Shown here in pieces: positions 11,344 to 23,247 of a stretch of 64,000 nt of DNA. The DNA comes from Incumbomyces delicatus (Eukaryota > Ascomycota > Eurotiomycetes > Chaetothyriales > Trichomeriaceae), in NCBI GenBank assembly GCA_017655985.1, contig JACJVS010000001.1, positions 3,162,001 to 3,226,000 of the forward strand, read 5' to 3'. Within the stretch, counting starts at the first letter, position 1. Each line of letters opens with the position of its first letter. Made by a program: the position numbers and the translations under genes. The notes beneath the pieces are model-generated. The model ran no database searches. It had not been told where the DNA came from and saw only the letters and a program-made list of their open reading frames with translations.

Positions 11344-13694
11344 TCAGCTATTTGCATTTGTATTATGTTCGACGAGCTGAATATCGCCATCTTCTTCTTG
11401 CTCGTGGATTTCATCGTCGCGGGGTAGCCTTCCGAAGTGACGCAACAGTATCCTTATTGGATTCCGCTCTCGGCCTGATGCAAGAGCCGTTTCGTCGGCG
11501 AGCCTGATCCCAGACATGACCTCTAGCTCCTCGAACATTTCCGCAACATTAGGGTCTCTCTCCAGTCTATCCCCACTGATGAGCCTCCCCACTTTGCGTG
11601 CTGCAAAGAGCAGTGCTCCAAAGATTGGCTGTGTAGCATTAGCGACCTCAGCGAAATTAACGGGGCAAAAAATGACCTACCCCAGCGAAAACAGATGCTA
11701 CGTTGGCGAAAGTCTGATTCCCGTCCCACCAGAGCGCCGTGGGGAATACCGTGACGGTGAGGAAACTACTGACTAGACCGACGTATGCGACTCCCGGCTG
11801 AAAATCTGCTAGAAATGGTCGTTTCTCCTGCCATTCGTACCTTGGCATTCCCCACCGGTTGTAGTACGAGGATAGGTTTCTGTTTATGTTTGCGCGTAGC
11901 ACCGAATAGTATTTGATATAAGTCAGACACTGAAGACGTTAGCAAACGAGCAGGCATGGATGGATAGGCATTTCAGAAGAAGCGTCTTCGCCGTATCTAT
12001 ACGCGCTTGGGGAGCTTACAATCGATGCCCACATCATCAAACCTCCCACGCTGCCGATGGTGGTCATGACCGCAAAAGCCTTTGAACACGTCAGTTCTGA
12101 ACAGCGAAGGAGGGTGTATATCTATTTACCTGGGCCGTTGAGGTTTTCCCAGCAGCACGGAGTGCTGGAAGCCACACCCATAGCGCTGTTAAAATGTTAG
12201 CCTATCCCCTGTATTCACGGATTACTCACCCGCAGATGCCAGAAGTGCCCAGACAGGAACCCGGGTTTTGACAGTTACGCGACCGAAAAGGTGAGGCCAC
12301 TTCACAAGTTTCTCATACCAAGGTAGGCCTGAGAGCACTATTGTCTTATCTTGTAGGTACAATCCATACAACGTTCTTGATGCGATGTACAAACAAGTGT
12401 TAGCCGAGCTGATGCAAAAGTACACAACAGCAGCATTGAAACATAGGGCTGCCGCTCTCGACCCGTGCTCGAAAGCTGCAATCACCACCAATGGATAGAA
12501 AGTCTGACATTGTGGTGGTGGCACGGGTAGGTCAGCCCGCCGTGAATGCGCCTGTGGCAGGGGCTCGAGCCGCTGTAACCATTTCCCCGTGCGGTCGACG
12601 GCGAGCGCTGCAGGGATGGCAACGAACAAGTATGTGAAGGACATGACGTATGCAATGAGACGTGCAGGCGAACGTAGTGCTCGCCGGTCGCGGGCCTCAA
12701 AGGCCGTCACGGCGACGGATTCGACGCCGATGAAGCCATACGATAAGATCGGGATGCACATACTTTTCGCGGTGTCAGTTACTTCCATATATCTGAAACA
12801 ATTCGACCTACATCACCGCAGTGAAGTTGTTATTGGCTTCCCACGGGTTGTGTTGGAAACTTATGCTGCTCCCACCATCTGTCTTGGAATCAGCTGCAGA
12901 ATGAAGAATCAGAACGTGCGGAATCAAACCTCGTGCTGCAACGTATATCATATATAGTCCTCCAGAATATGCCCAGATCAGCTTGATAAGCCCACCCACA
13001 GCTTCAATTCTTCCATACCACTATTCCGTAAGTATGTGTATCACGTTGGAGAGAAATCCTAGATACTGACCTTGACACCTGCAACATTTATCAAGAACAG
13101 TACTCCTCCAATAGCCAGGAATATCCCGACCCGCGCGCCTCGCGAGGGCAAAAATATACAGAAGACGTCGTATGCTGCCATCAAAAGAACTGTGAAGAAA
13201 GACGACCAAATGTACCTGCACGTGGTTGGTGTAAGCCTGGAGCAAGTTCAGAGTATGACATACCAGTAGACGATTCCGATCACCCAGGCAAAATCCTCGT
13301 CGACGAATCTTTTTGGATATTCCACGAGAGCATTCGGAACTGGCCAAAGCACGATCAATTCGCTGAGGCACTCCATGACACATATTGCCATCCCACCAAC
13401 TACCGCGAGAGCGACGACAAGTCCAGCGACGCCGGCAGTGTGCAAGACTTCTCCAATGGTCGAGAATATCATCATCCCAATGATACCACTCAATGCCAGA
13501 AACTGCTACCTGTCAGAAAAGGAAAACGTCACGCGGGGCTGTCCCTTACACCAATTTGCCATGGGTTCAATGCCCGACTGTGGTACAGACTCGTTAGGTT
13601 CAACAAAGTATTGGGATAACGTTACTCACTTCAGAGTATTCGACATCGGTTCCCCTTGGGTCGAACCGTCTGACTGACTGGCGGCATCTTCCAT
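11344..13694 (-). CDS. Amino acid/polyamine-type permease (APC superfamily, fungal amino acid permease)
   Basis: Ten exons: 13694-13630, 13577-13550, 13505-13264, 13215-13071, 13020-12845, 12792-12230, 12185-12130, 12079-12020, 11929-11681, 11628-11344. Total 623 codons with all phases consistent, so 622 residues, normal for the family. A polar N-terminus leads to RALNPWQIG, then FLALSGIIGMMIFSTIGE, the APC motif of the first membrane helix; about twelve hydrophobic segments follow. The segment FIGVESVAVTAFEARDRR is the conserved consensus loop after TM6. The C-terminus is hydrophilic. The intron at 12793-12844 was placed by frame: its donor is GTGGGA and skipping it shifts the frame. It would import amino acids across the plasma membrane; the substrate cannot be told. 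Confidence 0.85.
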
Positions 13695-14834
13695 GTTTTC
13701 AGCGCATGAAAAATGGCGAACCACAGATGTGTAGAGTAGAGTTCTCTAGGGTGGTACGTGTGACTGTGAAGTCTTACATTCAGTCAAACAGCATTTTGAA
13801 GCAGGCAAGCGATGCCGTAGCTTCCAAACTACCAAAATTCATCGGTCAGGCTGGATGTCCGTGTTAATCTATCCAGTCCAGACTCTGGACTCCTCTTGTG
13901 TCCTTACCACCACGTCGTGTGGCTAGGCAATTAGTGTTTCGACTTTGTCATTACCATTGGTCGACGAGGACACTAGCTGCGGCATTGCGGCTGCTCGCGA
14001 CGCCTCGCCAGCAGCTAATTCTCTGCGTCCACTTCGCCTTCTCCCTGCGTCCAATTGACCCTTGTACGAAGTATTGGCCTCTCGGGCCCCTGAATGACCT
14101 TAGGCCTAGCCGGGCTTGGATTTAGCCATCTTAAATATAGAATGCAACGAGTGAATCACAGAATGGGTTAGACAACGCCAGCTCATGGAAGCCTGTTTCC
14201 CAACAGGCGAAATGGCGCAGCATATACAGTTTCGTTTCACATATTCAATAGTTCCAAAATCTTGCTGTGAGCATTCAATCGAGGGACTCCGCCGTTCGTC
14301 TACAGAAAATACGTCTCATCCAAATCTCGTCCCGTGGTGATATGCAAAGATAACGAAAAACATATCGCCCTTTCCACTGAGGATAGATGCGTGATACAAA
14401 GCTCCGCACACTAGTGCTTCGCGCTGATGACCCATACCATGATCTCGTTTGTTTTGCGACCGTTGTATCATGGGCGGGTTGGATGAATGAAGCTGCACTC
14501 CCGCACAATTTGCCACCTTGTCTCCCCCGCATGCCTCGAGCATCTGCCTGTCACCTTACAATGGGGCGTTTATGCCTCGCTTGTAAAGTGGAGTCGCGAG
14601 CCCGCATTGGTTTTATCGGGTCATTTGGGTAGGCGTTCATTTGGCCTTTTGGCGTTTCTCAAGCACTCACCAAACGTGAGCCCAGGTAGAAATGACTAAT
14701 ATCACTCTCTTGATCGATGTAGATCTACGAACACAGCCTGCCCTTCTACATTTGTTTCTTGCATCGGTCGCATACGCAAACACGAGCATCAAGCGGGCAT
14801 CAAAGCGAGGGAACCAAGAAACCTGTAATCGGAG
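13695..14834. other. Intergenic, no gene recognised
   Basis: Divergent spacer between the permease and the small gene at 14835. It includes a CTAGG/TTAGGCC-rich stretch at 14085-14115. Short frames on both strands at 14275-14700 mirror one another and have no motif. Confidence 0.45.
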
Positions 14835-15167
14835 ATGACTACCGAAATCCGCAAGCAGCGTCGCACTGAGGACTGGAAGAGAAACGAAATAGATCCAAAA
14901 TTCGTCGATGGCTACATCAAGAAAGACAAACTTTTGTCAAGCCTGATGATCCTCTTCCCGGATGTCGCTTCTGAGGCTGAGTTTAACACTCAAGCAATAC
15001 GGGGCGTAAGTTCCAGGTTCCCGAGGTCCAGTTCCAGGTTGTGACAACTTGTCGTGCAGATAAAATCATTAGCCGAAACAGGAGCTTACTGACGCTTTGA
15101 CCAGGACCCTAAAAACGGCTGGATCTTTTGGGCGCCGGAAGAAGTCGATGACTACGAGTACTGGTAG
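14835..15167 (+). CDS. Small hypothetical protein (77 residues), 3' end uncertain
   Basis: Exons 14835-15005 and 15105-15167, joined by donor GTAAGT and acceptor ACCAG, give 77 residues ending NGWIFWAPEEVDDYEYW and TAG. The reading frame is hydrophilic with acidic tryptophan/tyrosine-rich end. A further intron beginning GTAGGT at 15163 could extend it, but the possible downstream exons do not keep a long frame. It may be the 5' remnant of a larger gene, since the CTAGG-rich tract 15310-15420 follows. No family recognised. Confidence 0.4.
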
Positions 15168-15833
15168 GTTTTTCTCATAGCTTTTTGCTTCGTCCACGAA
15201 ATGCAATAATATTAACAAGAGACATAGCAAGATGGCTTCTAAGAGACCACATCGTTGACATGATCGACTTGAACTCGATTCCGTCTTGCGCCAACCGATT
15301 TGATGGACTAATACCTACCTAGGCTGGTACCGAGTTAGCCTTGCCCCCTAAGCCCATTAGCATCCTAGGCATTATTCAGCCTTAGCCCCTGGGCCAAATA
15401 CGGAGTACCCAACCAGTCCTAATACGAAGTAATTTGAAGCGGGGGGCTGCTTCTTCTAGGCTTGCGGAAATGGTGGAGGATTGTTATTAGCGCACTGGGC
15501 TGAATCAAAGTTGCATCTAATAGAGTGTCGTTCGCGCCAACCCATGACTTTGCCATTTTCATCAAAAGTCGGCCTGGAGTAGTCCTGTTGAAAATTTGTG
15601 ACGAGGTGAATTTGACCAGTAAAGCAACCATTTTGTGCAAGGCCGAATGCACTTTCAAGGAATATCCCAAGCCCGTACATTGGAGCTAGTAGAATCTCCA
15701 AGCTGAAGCTTGTACACGGGATCGCCAGAAGCTCGAAGAACGTGTTTATAGCTTGGTGCCTTTCCCCGAATGATAGCCACAGTGACCTGGATTCAAACCG
15801 TGATCTCTTACTAAACATACACTACTTCTAGCT
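15168..15833. other. Intergenic with CTAGG/TTAGCC-rich tract
   Basis: 15310-15420 is dense in CCTAGG, TTAGCC and TAAGCC words. The reverse-strand frame 15456-15818 has no recognisable domain and lies where the promoter of the downstream transporter should be. Confidence 0.4.
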
Positions 15834-17509
15834 ATGAAATTCGTGAAGCCTGATATAGACAGGCTTAGCGATGGGTTCACCTGCGCTGAGCAGCTAGATA
15901 ATTGCCGCCGTGGGACTCTTCTTCCCTCAAACGATAATGATACTCTTATCTCGTTGAGGGTAGGTGGTAAAACTGGTACCTACACGTCACATGGTCAAAG
16001 ATAGCTGATACTGACTTCGTCGCAGCTTCAGATCCGTTTGAAAACTTTGAATGCAAGGCCTACCACGAAGTGCACGATCTGATCCCTCGTGAGAATGATA
16101 GGCAATCAAGGACTATCATCATGTATGATGCTCTCCAGAATGTGCTTGTTCTGCTCACTTATACTATTTAGATCACTGAACTCCTGGAGTTCTTTCGACC
16201 CTCTTCGAATCAAGAAGGCAGAGTTGCAGCAACTTGTGATCGATGAAGATATTCACCCGGGGTTCGCACCCGTGGTCGCATCATTTGGTGTCTTGCCGCG
16301 ACGGTCAGAACAAGGTTTTGGCTGTGTCTCCAGGAATCGAAGTGAAGATGGCTCATACTGTAAGCAAGACTAAAAGAGTGTGCATTGAGGTCCAAAGGAA
16401 CTGATCCACCCAACCCCAGCTGTGTCATATCTATTGAGGTTTGCTGAGCAAGATGAAGAATCAAATTGGAAAATCCGTCAAGTTGGAATTCACCATGCGT
16501 ACTCAAACAAGTCAAATTCACATTTATGGCTACTGCTCCAGTCCCATCCCGTGGAAATGGACTCCCTGTCGAAGCGGCTTGACTACCTGTTGAGTAGTGC
16601 GAGAGGCAGAGAGAATTGCTGGCAGCAACCGTTAAGTTTGCACAAAGTCGTCCTCGATACATATTTACGCAACTGGAGGTGGTACTTGTCTCATCTCGGT
16701 GGCCGCTTTACGAAACTGGTACGAACTCTTGACTCCTCATAATCTAGGGCTATGCGTGCTAATAAATTTCAGTTCATGAAGGTCAGCGCTGCGGGTCTTA
16801 GATCAGGATACGATATGGACCTCAAATTGGAAAGTTTGCAAGACTGCAGAATGCTTCTGGATGACGTTGTCTCCCTACCAGCAATAATGGACGCAACGAT
16901 CGACATAGCGAACTGCCTGCAACAGCACCACGCAGCTGTATATTCTCCTTACGCTGAAGCGCAAACGTCTAACTATCTTTACGCGTTGCGTGACGTGAAG
17001 CGGAGTTCTTCGGTATTGAAGGAACAGATTCAAGGCGTGCTCGACTTGGTAAGCGACTTTGCCGACGCGCAGGTGATGATATTGCTGACATATCTACTAA
17101 CTAGCTTGGGAATGCTTTAGACCTCAAAAACCAGCAAACTGCTGCGTTGGTCAATGATCGCCTCTTAGAACTTGCGGTTCATACGACGAAAGACAGCGCC
17201 ACAATACGTGTCATCACGTTGGTGACTTTGATTTATCTTCCAGCAACCTTTATTGCGGTGAGTGGCAGAGCCATGACTACTAGCGGCTAACGATTGATCG
17301 AGTGGCAGACTCTATTTGGTATGAATTTCTTCGACTTCGATGCGAGCTCGAACGGCATCAAGATGGGGCACAACATCTGGATATATGTTGCATTCTTCGT
17401 GCCGTTGACTGGTCTGACGATGCTTATGGCTTGGTGGGTTCGGCGCAAGTACGCACGTCGTGACAATCTCAGCCTTCTACAAGGGGCAGATGAAAAAGGT
17501 ACTGTTTAG
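15834..17509 (+). CDS. CorA-like Mg2+ transporter domain protein
   Basis: Seven exons: 15834-15963, 16026-16122, 16172-16359, 16420-16718, 16773-17072, 17105-17257, 17309-17509; 456 codons, phases all agree, 455 residues. The long soluble N-terminal part contains QQLVIDEDIHPGFAPVVASFG and a region around VSYLLRFAEQDE and KIRQVGIHHAY, as in the fungal CorA-like family. The C-terminal half has a long helix, then DLKNQQTAALVNDRL and VITLVTLIYLPATFIATLFG, the first membrane helix, and a second helix IWIYVAFFVPLTGLTML with a basic tail. The canonical CorA GMN signature reads as GMN in LFGMNFF. Fungal members are numerous and mostly of unproven function; some occur near heterokaryon-incompatibility genes. 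Divalent cation transport is an inference from the fold. Confidence 0.85.
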
Positions 17510-18388
17510 GACGCAAGGGACCTTTAGAAGCGACAGCCCCTCCTCAAAATTCCTTGCTGGTGCTATTCGTGCGAATATTAGCCTACGTTTGATATATTTT
17601 GTTCGTTGTTGTTGTTAGGGGGGGGCGGAGCCTAAATAGTCGCCTACGAAGAGGGGGGAGTTAATGGTACCCAACTCCTGATTTAGTGAGACTTTCTCCG
17701 CGTGATAGAGTGGAACAGTCTTCCTAACTCGAGCTATTCGATGCGCAAATACTGCGATTCTGTTCTAGAAATAACATTACTGATGCCCGCTTGCCTGGTT
17801 TGTGGCTCAGTTGTACAAGCCGCTCAGATGCTATTGTTTGCAGGTCGCTGGATGAGGGGTGAAGGTTCCGACTGGGTTCAGAGTTAAGCGCTTAGATGGG
17901 CGGCATTTTAGTTCAACCCGACACCCAAAACCCGCAAATTTGACCTGAAACATTCCCTGACCTATGGGATGCTGACAAGTCAACGGCTGCCGCTGCTGTG
18001 GGAGAACAAAATATTACGGGGTACGAAGTATGTTATCTCGGAGGTAATGCTGCGAATAAGAGGTAGCTTTGGAGTTTTGCCGGAGTGTATGCCTAATTTC
18101 AACAAATCTAGAATGCTCCAGACAAGCGTAGTCACCAAGTGCCCGGCCGCCGTCACAAAGGTCTCCCTAAGCTGAAGCGGTCATTTGTCTTCGGCTCATT
18201 CATCCACAGCTTCAAATTCTGCAAGTCACCTCTTCATACTGCGCACTAAATCGAAAATGATTTCCAGACTTTGTGTGTGCATCTAGCAGCCGCACGCAGA
18301 CCCGCAATCCATCGATGACTAGCAGCAATGGGACCTTGCATGTGCACAGCCGAATCCCGAGCGCTAGGCCCGAGGTGTGGCAGTAATC
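17510..18388. other. Intergenic spacer and promoter of the kinase gene
   Basis: No gene recognised. A run of nine G begins at about 17620. Several short frames have no motif. Confidence 0.4.
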
Positions 18389-21300
18389 ATGTCAAGTCAG
18401 GCCCGGGTATCAGCGTCTAGCAACAGCCGAATTGCTCAATGGACAAAACTTCAGAAGTTCATTACGGATCAAGTCGCCAAAAAATGGCTTAACCCTCTTA
18501 CCGACAACTTCATCACAAAAGACCGTCTGCAGGCTGAGGTATGGCTGAAAGGATCAAATGACGATTACAGTCCCTTCAAAGCTCTTCAAGATACTTTTGA
18601 GACGACCTTAACATTTCCCAACTTCGTCAAAAATACTATCATACTAATTACCGCATTGATTTACAATGGTTGGGATCCTTTCCAAATACGATGCGCAATC
18701 GACGACGACGGCTTATATTTGGACGATGATACAGAGCCTCTTGTCATTGATGACAGAAAGCTTCCCCTGCAGCCAGGTTTAATAAAACGTTTCTTCGACC
18801 AGGACCTTGCCAAAATTATTCAGTTCAACTCCAGCCAGCATGCTTTTAATCCTCCTATCATTCGTGGAAGAACGAAGAAACCAGCAAAGCTGCCTCCTGA
18901 GACCAGACTGCCTCTTGAGGAATTACCGAATCTAGACAAGAGACGTGGCTGGTACGGAGAGATCAAAAAATACCGCCTTCCCGCAGGGTATTTGCAATTT
19001 GGAGAGGGAGGCGAAGACCAGGAGCAAAAATTGGTGAGCTCTAGCTTAGGGCCTACTATCTGTAAACGCTAACATTCATAGCCATCAAAAGTGGTTGCTT
19101 GCAAGTTCATTGATCCACCAGCAAGCAACTTTTTCAAAGAGCACAAGAATCTGAAGTTGATTGGAAGTGGTATTTTGGAGCATGAACATATCGTGATTCA
19201 CATCGCTGCGATCATTATCGGACAAGACTTTAGGATCTTGTTTCCGTGGGCATGGACCGATCTCGACACCTTCTTCCGGAAAACACCGGCTGAGTACGGA
19301 GAATGGCTGAAGCCCGGTTCTGTCAACGAGAAAAACCTTTTGAATGAAGCCTTGAATGTAGCTCACGCACTGGCCTTTCTGCACGGGAGCATCGAGAGAT
19401 CATACGGTCACACGCCATTCTACCACATGGACCTCAAAGCCGACAACATCTTAATCTTCACTTCAGCCGAGAGTAAGAACCCCGAGGACCATCCTCTCGG
19501 CATTTGGAAAATTGCAGATTTTGGTCTTTCCCGACATGGTGATTGGACGACGGAGCCTGGTGCAGTCACGACTGGTCAGTTTCTTCGATCCTTGAGGTCG
19601 ACTGGTTCAACACATGCTCGGCAAATGGGACCGTATCAAGCGCCAGAAGCCGAAGACCAGACATACGGCAATTCAAAGGAGATCGACGAAGAGAAAGCTG
19701 ATGTATGGTCTTACGGCTGTGTATTCGCTGAAGTTCTCGCCTTTGCCATGCAGAGGTCGGAAGGTGTCACACGGCTGCGTCGCACATTGGAGCGCTCTGC
19801 TAAGGACCCGGATAATGTCAGACGGGACAGCTTCTTCTACATGAAGGATAAAAATGCTTCCCCCTCTATTGTCCAAAGTCTCTGCGATTTCTTTGAGTCG
19901 CCCGAATATCCAGAAGCTGCTGGCGAAGACAATCAAAATGACACTTGGTATCGCGTGATTTGGCGAATTGTACTAGCCTATGCACTTGCCATCGACCCTG
20001 ATGCTCGTGGCACGGCAATGGAGTTACGACGCAAACTCCAAGGAGAAGTCAATGCGTTGCCTCGGGAATGTCTTATGCAAACCAATTTTCTGCTCCCAAA
20101 AAGACGGGATACAAGTATGACACTGGAAGGCATGGATGCGGCGGGACCAGTATTGAACACTCCAAGAACGAACGGCACATGGACAGAACGCACAAGAGAT
20201 GCCAGTGCACAAAATTCTTATTCCACGCCTCGTACTTACCGAACCCCGAGAGTTGCCGATGAACAGGTGGCGATTTCCCCGCCGCAGCCAACAAGCTCTG
20301 GAGAAGGAGCGAGCAGCACCGGACAGTCATCGCCAGGTCCTCTGTCTCCTATAACCACCCTGAGCTCAGTTGTCAGTCATGATGTGGTTTGGCAACCTGG
20401 GAACCTGACCAGCGATTTTCAAGTCAATAAAGTCAGCCCGTCTTTCGGTGTTATAAGCAGGGACGGGCTAACTGCTGTATTCGGCCAAAATAAGCGGCTC
20501 GTTTGGGCCCGAGCCGTCCGCACTGGCATCACATGTTACCAAGGACTTGTGACTGAGGCCTTGCGCAATTCGGTAGATGCGTCAGCTATTCGTCTTGTGG
20601 GCTTCACTTTGATGGTCAAGGAAGATAACAAACATGTGAGTTTACGCTGTCCCTTTTTAGACTGGGGCAACATTCTTGACAAGTGCACTTAGGCCAGGCT
20701 ATTTCATCTGAATAATCAAGACGGTCCTATAAGCGAAGAAAGCCTAAATTCGGTTGTCCAGAGGCGTGAATTTAGGTTGTTTGACGTAACGGCGACGGGC
20801 AACCTGGCATTCGATTTCGCAGGAACTATTGAGGTTCGTCGACTGGGGTGAGTCAGTCGCAACGACGGGTCTTTCCCTCCACTCTAATGCTTGATAGTGA
20901 CGAGACCCCTCTGCTGTCTCACAAAAGTAATCCGAAGGAACTGACACTGCACCTCACTTTCAATCACCAAGGCACGATTCTCTTCGCAGTGTCACAAACA
21001 CACTTCTACGCATGGGTCTACGACTCTGAGAAGAACAAGTATTATCTTTGGAATTCCAGGAAACATCATATGGTATGTACGGGCGTATCCGAGGGTGAAA
21101 ATCAGGAGTCAAGCTGATCATATGATTGTTGCCCAATAGACTGCTGCTACAGGAGCTATCAAACCTAGAATCCTACCAATAAACGACAGCGTCAACTTCC
21201 TCATTCACGATCGACGAGCCAAAGGCGGAGTCTGTATAGCCAGCCCCAAAGGGGTCGTCCCATTCGCTCTGGACACTGCTGGTTGGGAAATCTCCGGAGA

Positions 21301-21592
21301 CCTCTGCACCTTGACCCACAATCGAACACTCTTGGGTCTAGGCTACAGGAGGGACATGCTTCGTTGTCGTGACAAGTATGCGCTTCTTGTCTGGCGTCTA
21401 TCGCCAGCCGGACCGTACGACTACGAGCCAGTCAAAGCGGAGAACTTTCCGCAAGGATTGACTCACGAGATAAGCACCAAGCGGGAGTCTGTTGGTAAAA
21501 TTTCTCTTGCCGGCTTCCTCGGTCGTGATGGAGATGTAGCAGTCGTTGTCGAACCGAATGGTCATGTGCAGCAAATCAAAATACAACCTTGA
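18389..21592 (+). CDS. Protein kinase fused to a C-terminal propeller-like domain
   Basis: Five exons: 18389-19033, 19082-20635, 20693-20847, 20898-21072, 21140-21592; 994 codons with matched phases, 993 residues. An N-terminal helical region of about 200 residues precedes a eukaryotic protein kinase: VVACK (lysine 223), catalytic loop HMDLKADN (about 330-337), IADFG (about 359-363), and YQAPEAE in place of the usual APE segment. The key Lys, Asp and DFG are present, so it should be active on Ser/Thr. A Pro/Ser/Thr-rich linker (about 560-620) is followed by repeating beta-strand segments with short W/D turns (LAFDFAGTIEVRRL, FAVSQTHFYAWVYD, VVEPNGHVQQIKIQP), suggesting a WD40-like propeller. 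Cellular role unknown; such large kinases are often lineage specific in fungi. Confidence 0.82.
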
Positions 21593-22139
21593 AAAAGGTT
21601 GAGATGTCACGAGACCTACCCTCCCTTCTCTCACGCACCAACTCCAACTTCACCTCCTATAGTGGAGAAAACAGATCACACCGCGCAGCTTCAGAGAGAG
21701 CGTATTCAGCGTGTTCGGGTTTTTTTGGCGTTCAATCCAGGCACTAATGTATCGGCCATGTGCGGCTTACAGTACCAAGGATCTATAGACTTTACTTACG
21801 ACCCATTGGATAACCTGCCGGGTCTTATTCTCGAGATCTAGACAGTTGGCATTTTCTGCCTGAATTACGTATCTTCCACCACATATCCAAAAACTTTGAG
21901 CTTCATTTGTCCATTGAAGTACTGTTTACCATATACAGGGGACAGGAGACATATGCACATTGCGGAGGATATATCAGCGGTTGTCCTTGCTATTGTTCCG
22001 GCACAGGAGAGTGGGGAGGCAGCATTTCTGTGATAATGTCTTCGTGTGAAGTGTGATGGAGGCGGTACATTAGACGCGTTGGGAGCCCGACACGCATCGG
22101 TCCTTCTATAATAAAAGGTCCCTGGAATCATGAATGTCT
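21593..22139. other. Short convergent spacer
   Basis: Separates two 3' ends (kinase fusion on +, methyltransferase on -). Short frames 21599-21841 (+) and 21865-22131 (-) show no domain; most likely 3' untranslated sequence. Confidence 0.4.
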
Positions 22140-23247
22140 CTAGAAATCAGCGCTAGGCCCGGGCACACCGGATTTTTCTTTGCCTTTCTTGAACCACTTG
22201 GCTCGCTCGATAGCTGCTCTTTGTGCATTCCAAATAGGCTCAGCTAGTTGTATGAATCGTTCACCGAATGTTTCAAGCGTTCTGTGCACCTCGTCCCTTC
22301 CCTCGCCGGCTATGTCGGCTTCCTCTTTAGGGTGGAAGTAATCTGGGTGTAGTGCTGCCTCTACCCATTTCCGTTTCCATCTCTCGACAGCCGACAGTGC
22401 CGCGTCACAAGCTGGCCGCACGTTCTTTGCCACGAGGTAGAACGAACTCCTCGATTCATGGAACTTGCTGGGCTTGAAGAGCTCGATGTCTGCGAAGTCG
22501 GAAAATGTCGCTAGTAGCACCAGCGTGTCGGGGGCTTCGACTCTGTGAAGTAAAATGACCAATGTTCCACCGTGCTTTATCCGCTTCATCGCAATCACCA
22601 GTTGGGCGTGACGCAATCGAGCTGGGGCATTCTTCTCAAGACTGCTGTCTCGATGCTCTTGGTTGGTACGTAGCAATTGGCCGTCGCAGAAGACTAAATC
22701 GCACTGGACGTCGTGGTAAGCCCTCTCGGCAACCATGTAATACTTCAGTTCTTCTCTGCCCGGAACAAAGTCCAAGCCAAGCTTGGTGATGTCTAAAAAC
22801 TTGACATTGACTCGAGGATCATCCTTTCCGTGAGGGATGTGGAATGGGTGCCCACCAAGGTTTTCAGGTAGTGTGGTTGCATAAACTGTGGCAGACGGGT
22901 TATATTCCAGTGCGACGCTTATAAAGCCACCAGGAGCCGCGCAAGTGTCAAATATTCGAGGCTCTTCCGTCTGCAAGTGCAAGCTAGCTGTCACTGTCTG
23001 CAATTCTTTTCCGATGCAATGCATCATGTTCATGAATATCAGCTGCTGTTTATCGTCCGCCGTATCTGCACGACTGCGCTGCTTCTTGAAATGGTCGTCG
23101 CCATGGGGATTCTTCCAACCCTTGATTCTTTGTCAATATCTCGTGAGCCGCCATATCGGTGTGAAGGTTGCTCACAATGTTTCTCACTTCTCTCAATTTG
23201 ACATATCCATCCGAGCGAGTTTCTAGATAGGTGTCTATAACGTCCAT
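22140..23247 (-). CDS. FtsJ/RrmJ-like methyltransferase
   Basis: Exons 23247-23176 and 23120-22140 (intron GTGAGC...TCAAG, 55 bp) give 350 residues. A Rossmann-type SAM site is clear: IFDTCAAPGGFISVALEYN, with the acidic loop in DVQCDLVFCDGQ, followed by AMKRIKHGGTLVILLH and SRSSFYLVAKN. These are the FtsJ (2'-O-ribose RNA methyltransferase) motifs in order; the tetrad Asp and the second Lys can be placed, while the usual Glu in the last motif is not at its place (SRSSFY). The N-terminal extension includes a basic KGWKNPHGDDHFKKQR. The substrate is unknown: rRNA and tRNA FtsJ housekeeping enzymes look different, and this belongs to a fungus-specific group. A donor 12 bases upstream (GTGAGA) is an alternative. 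Confidence 0.8.

Noticed and set aside
12866..12901. A 36-bp intron in the permease
   Set aside because: Has GT..AG ends, but is a multiple of three, stays open and is shorter than usual introns; kept as coding.
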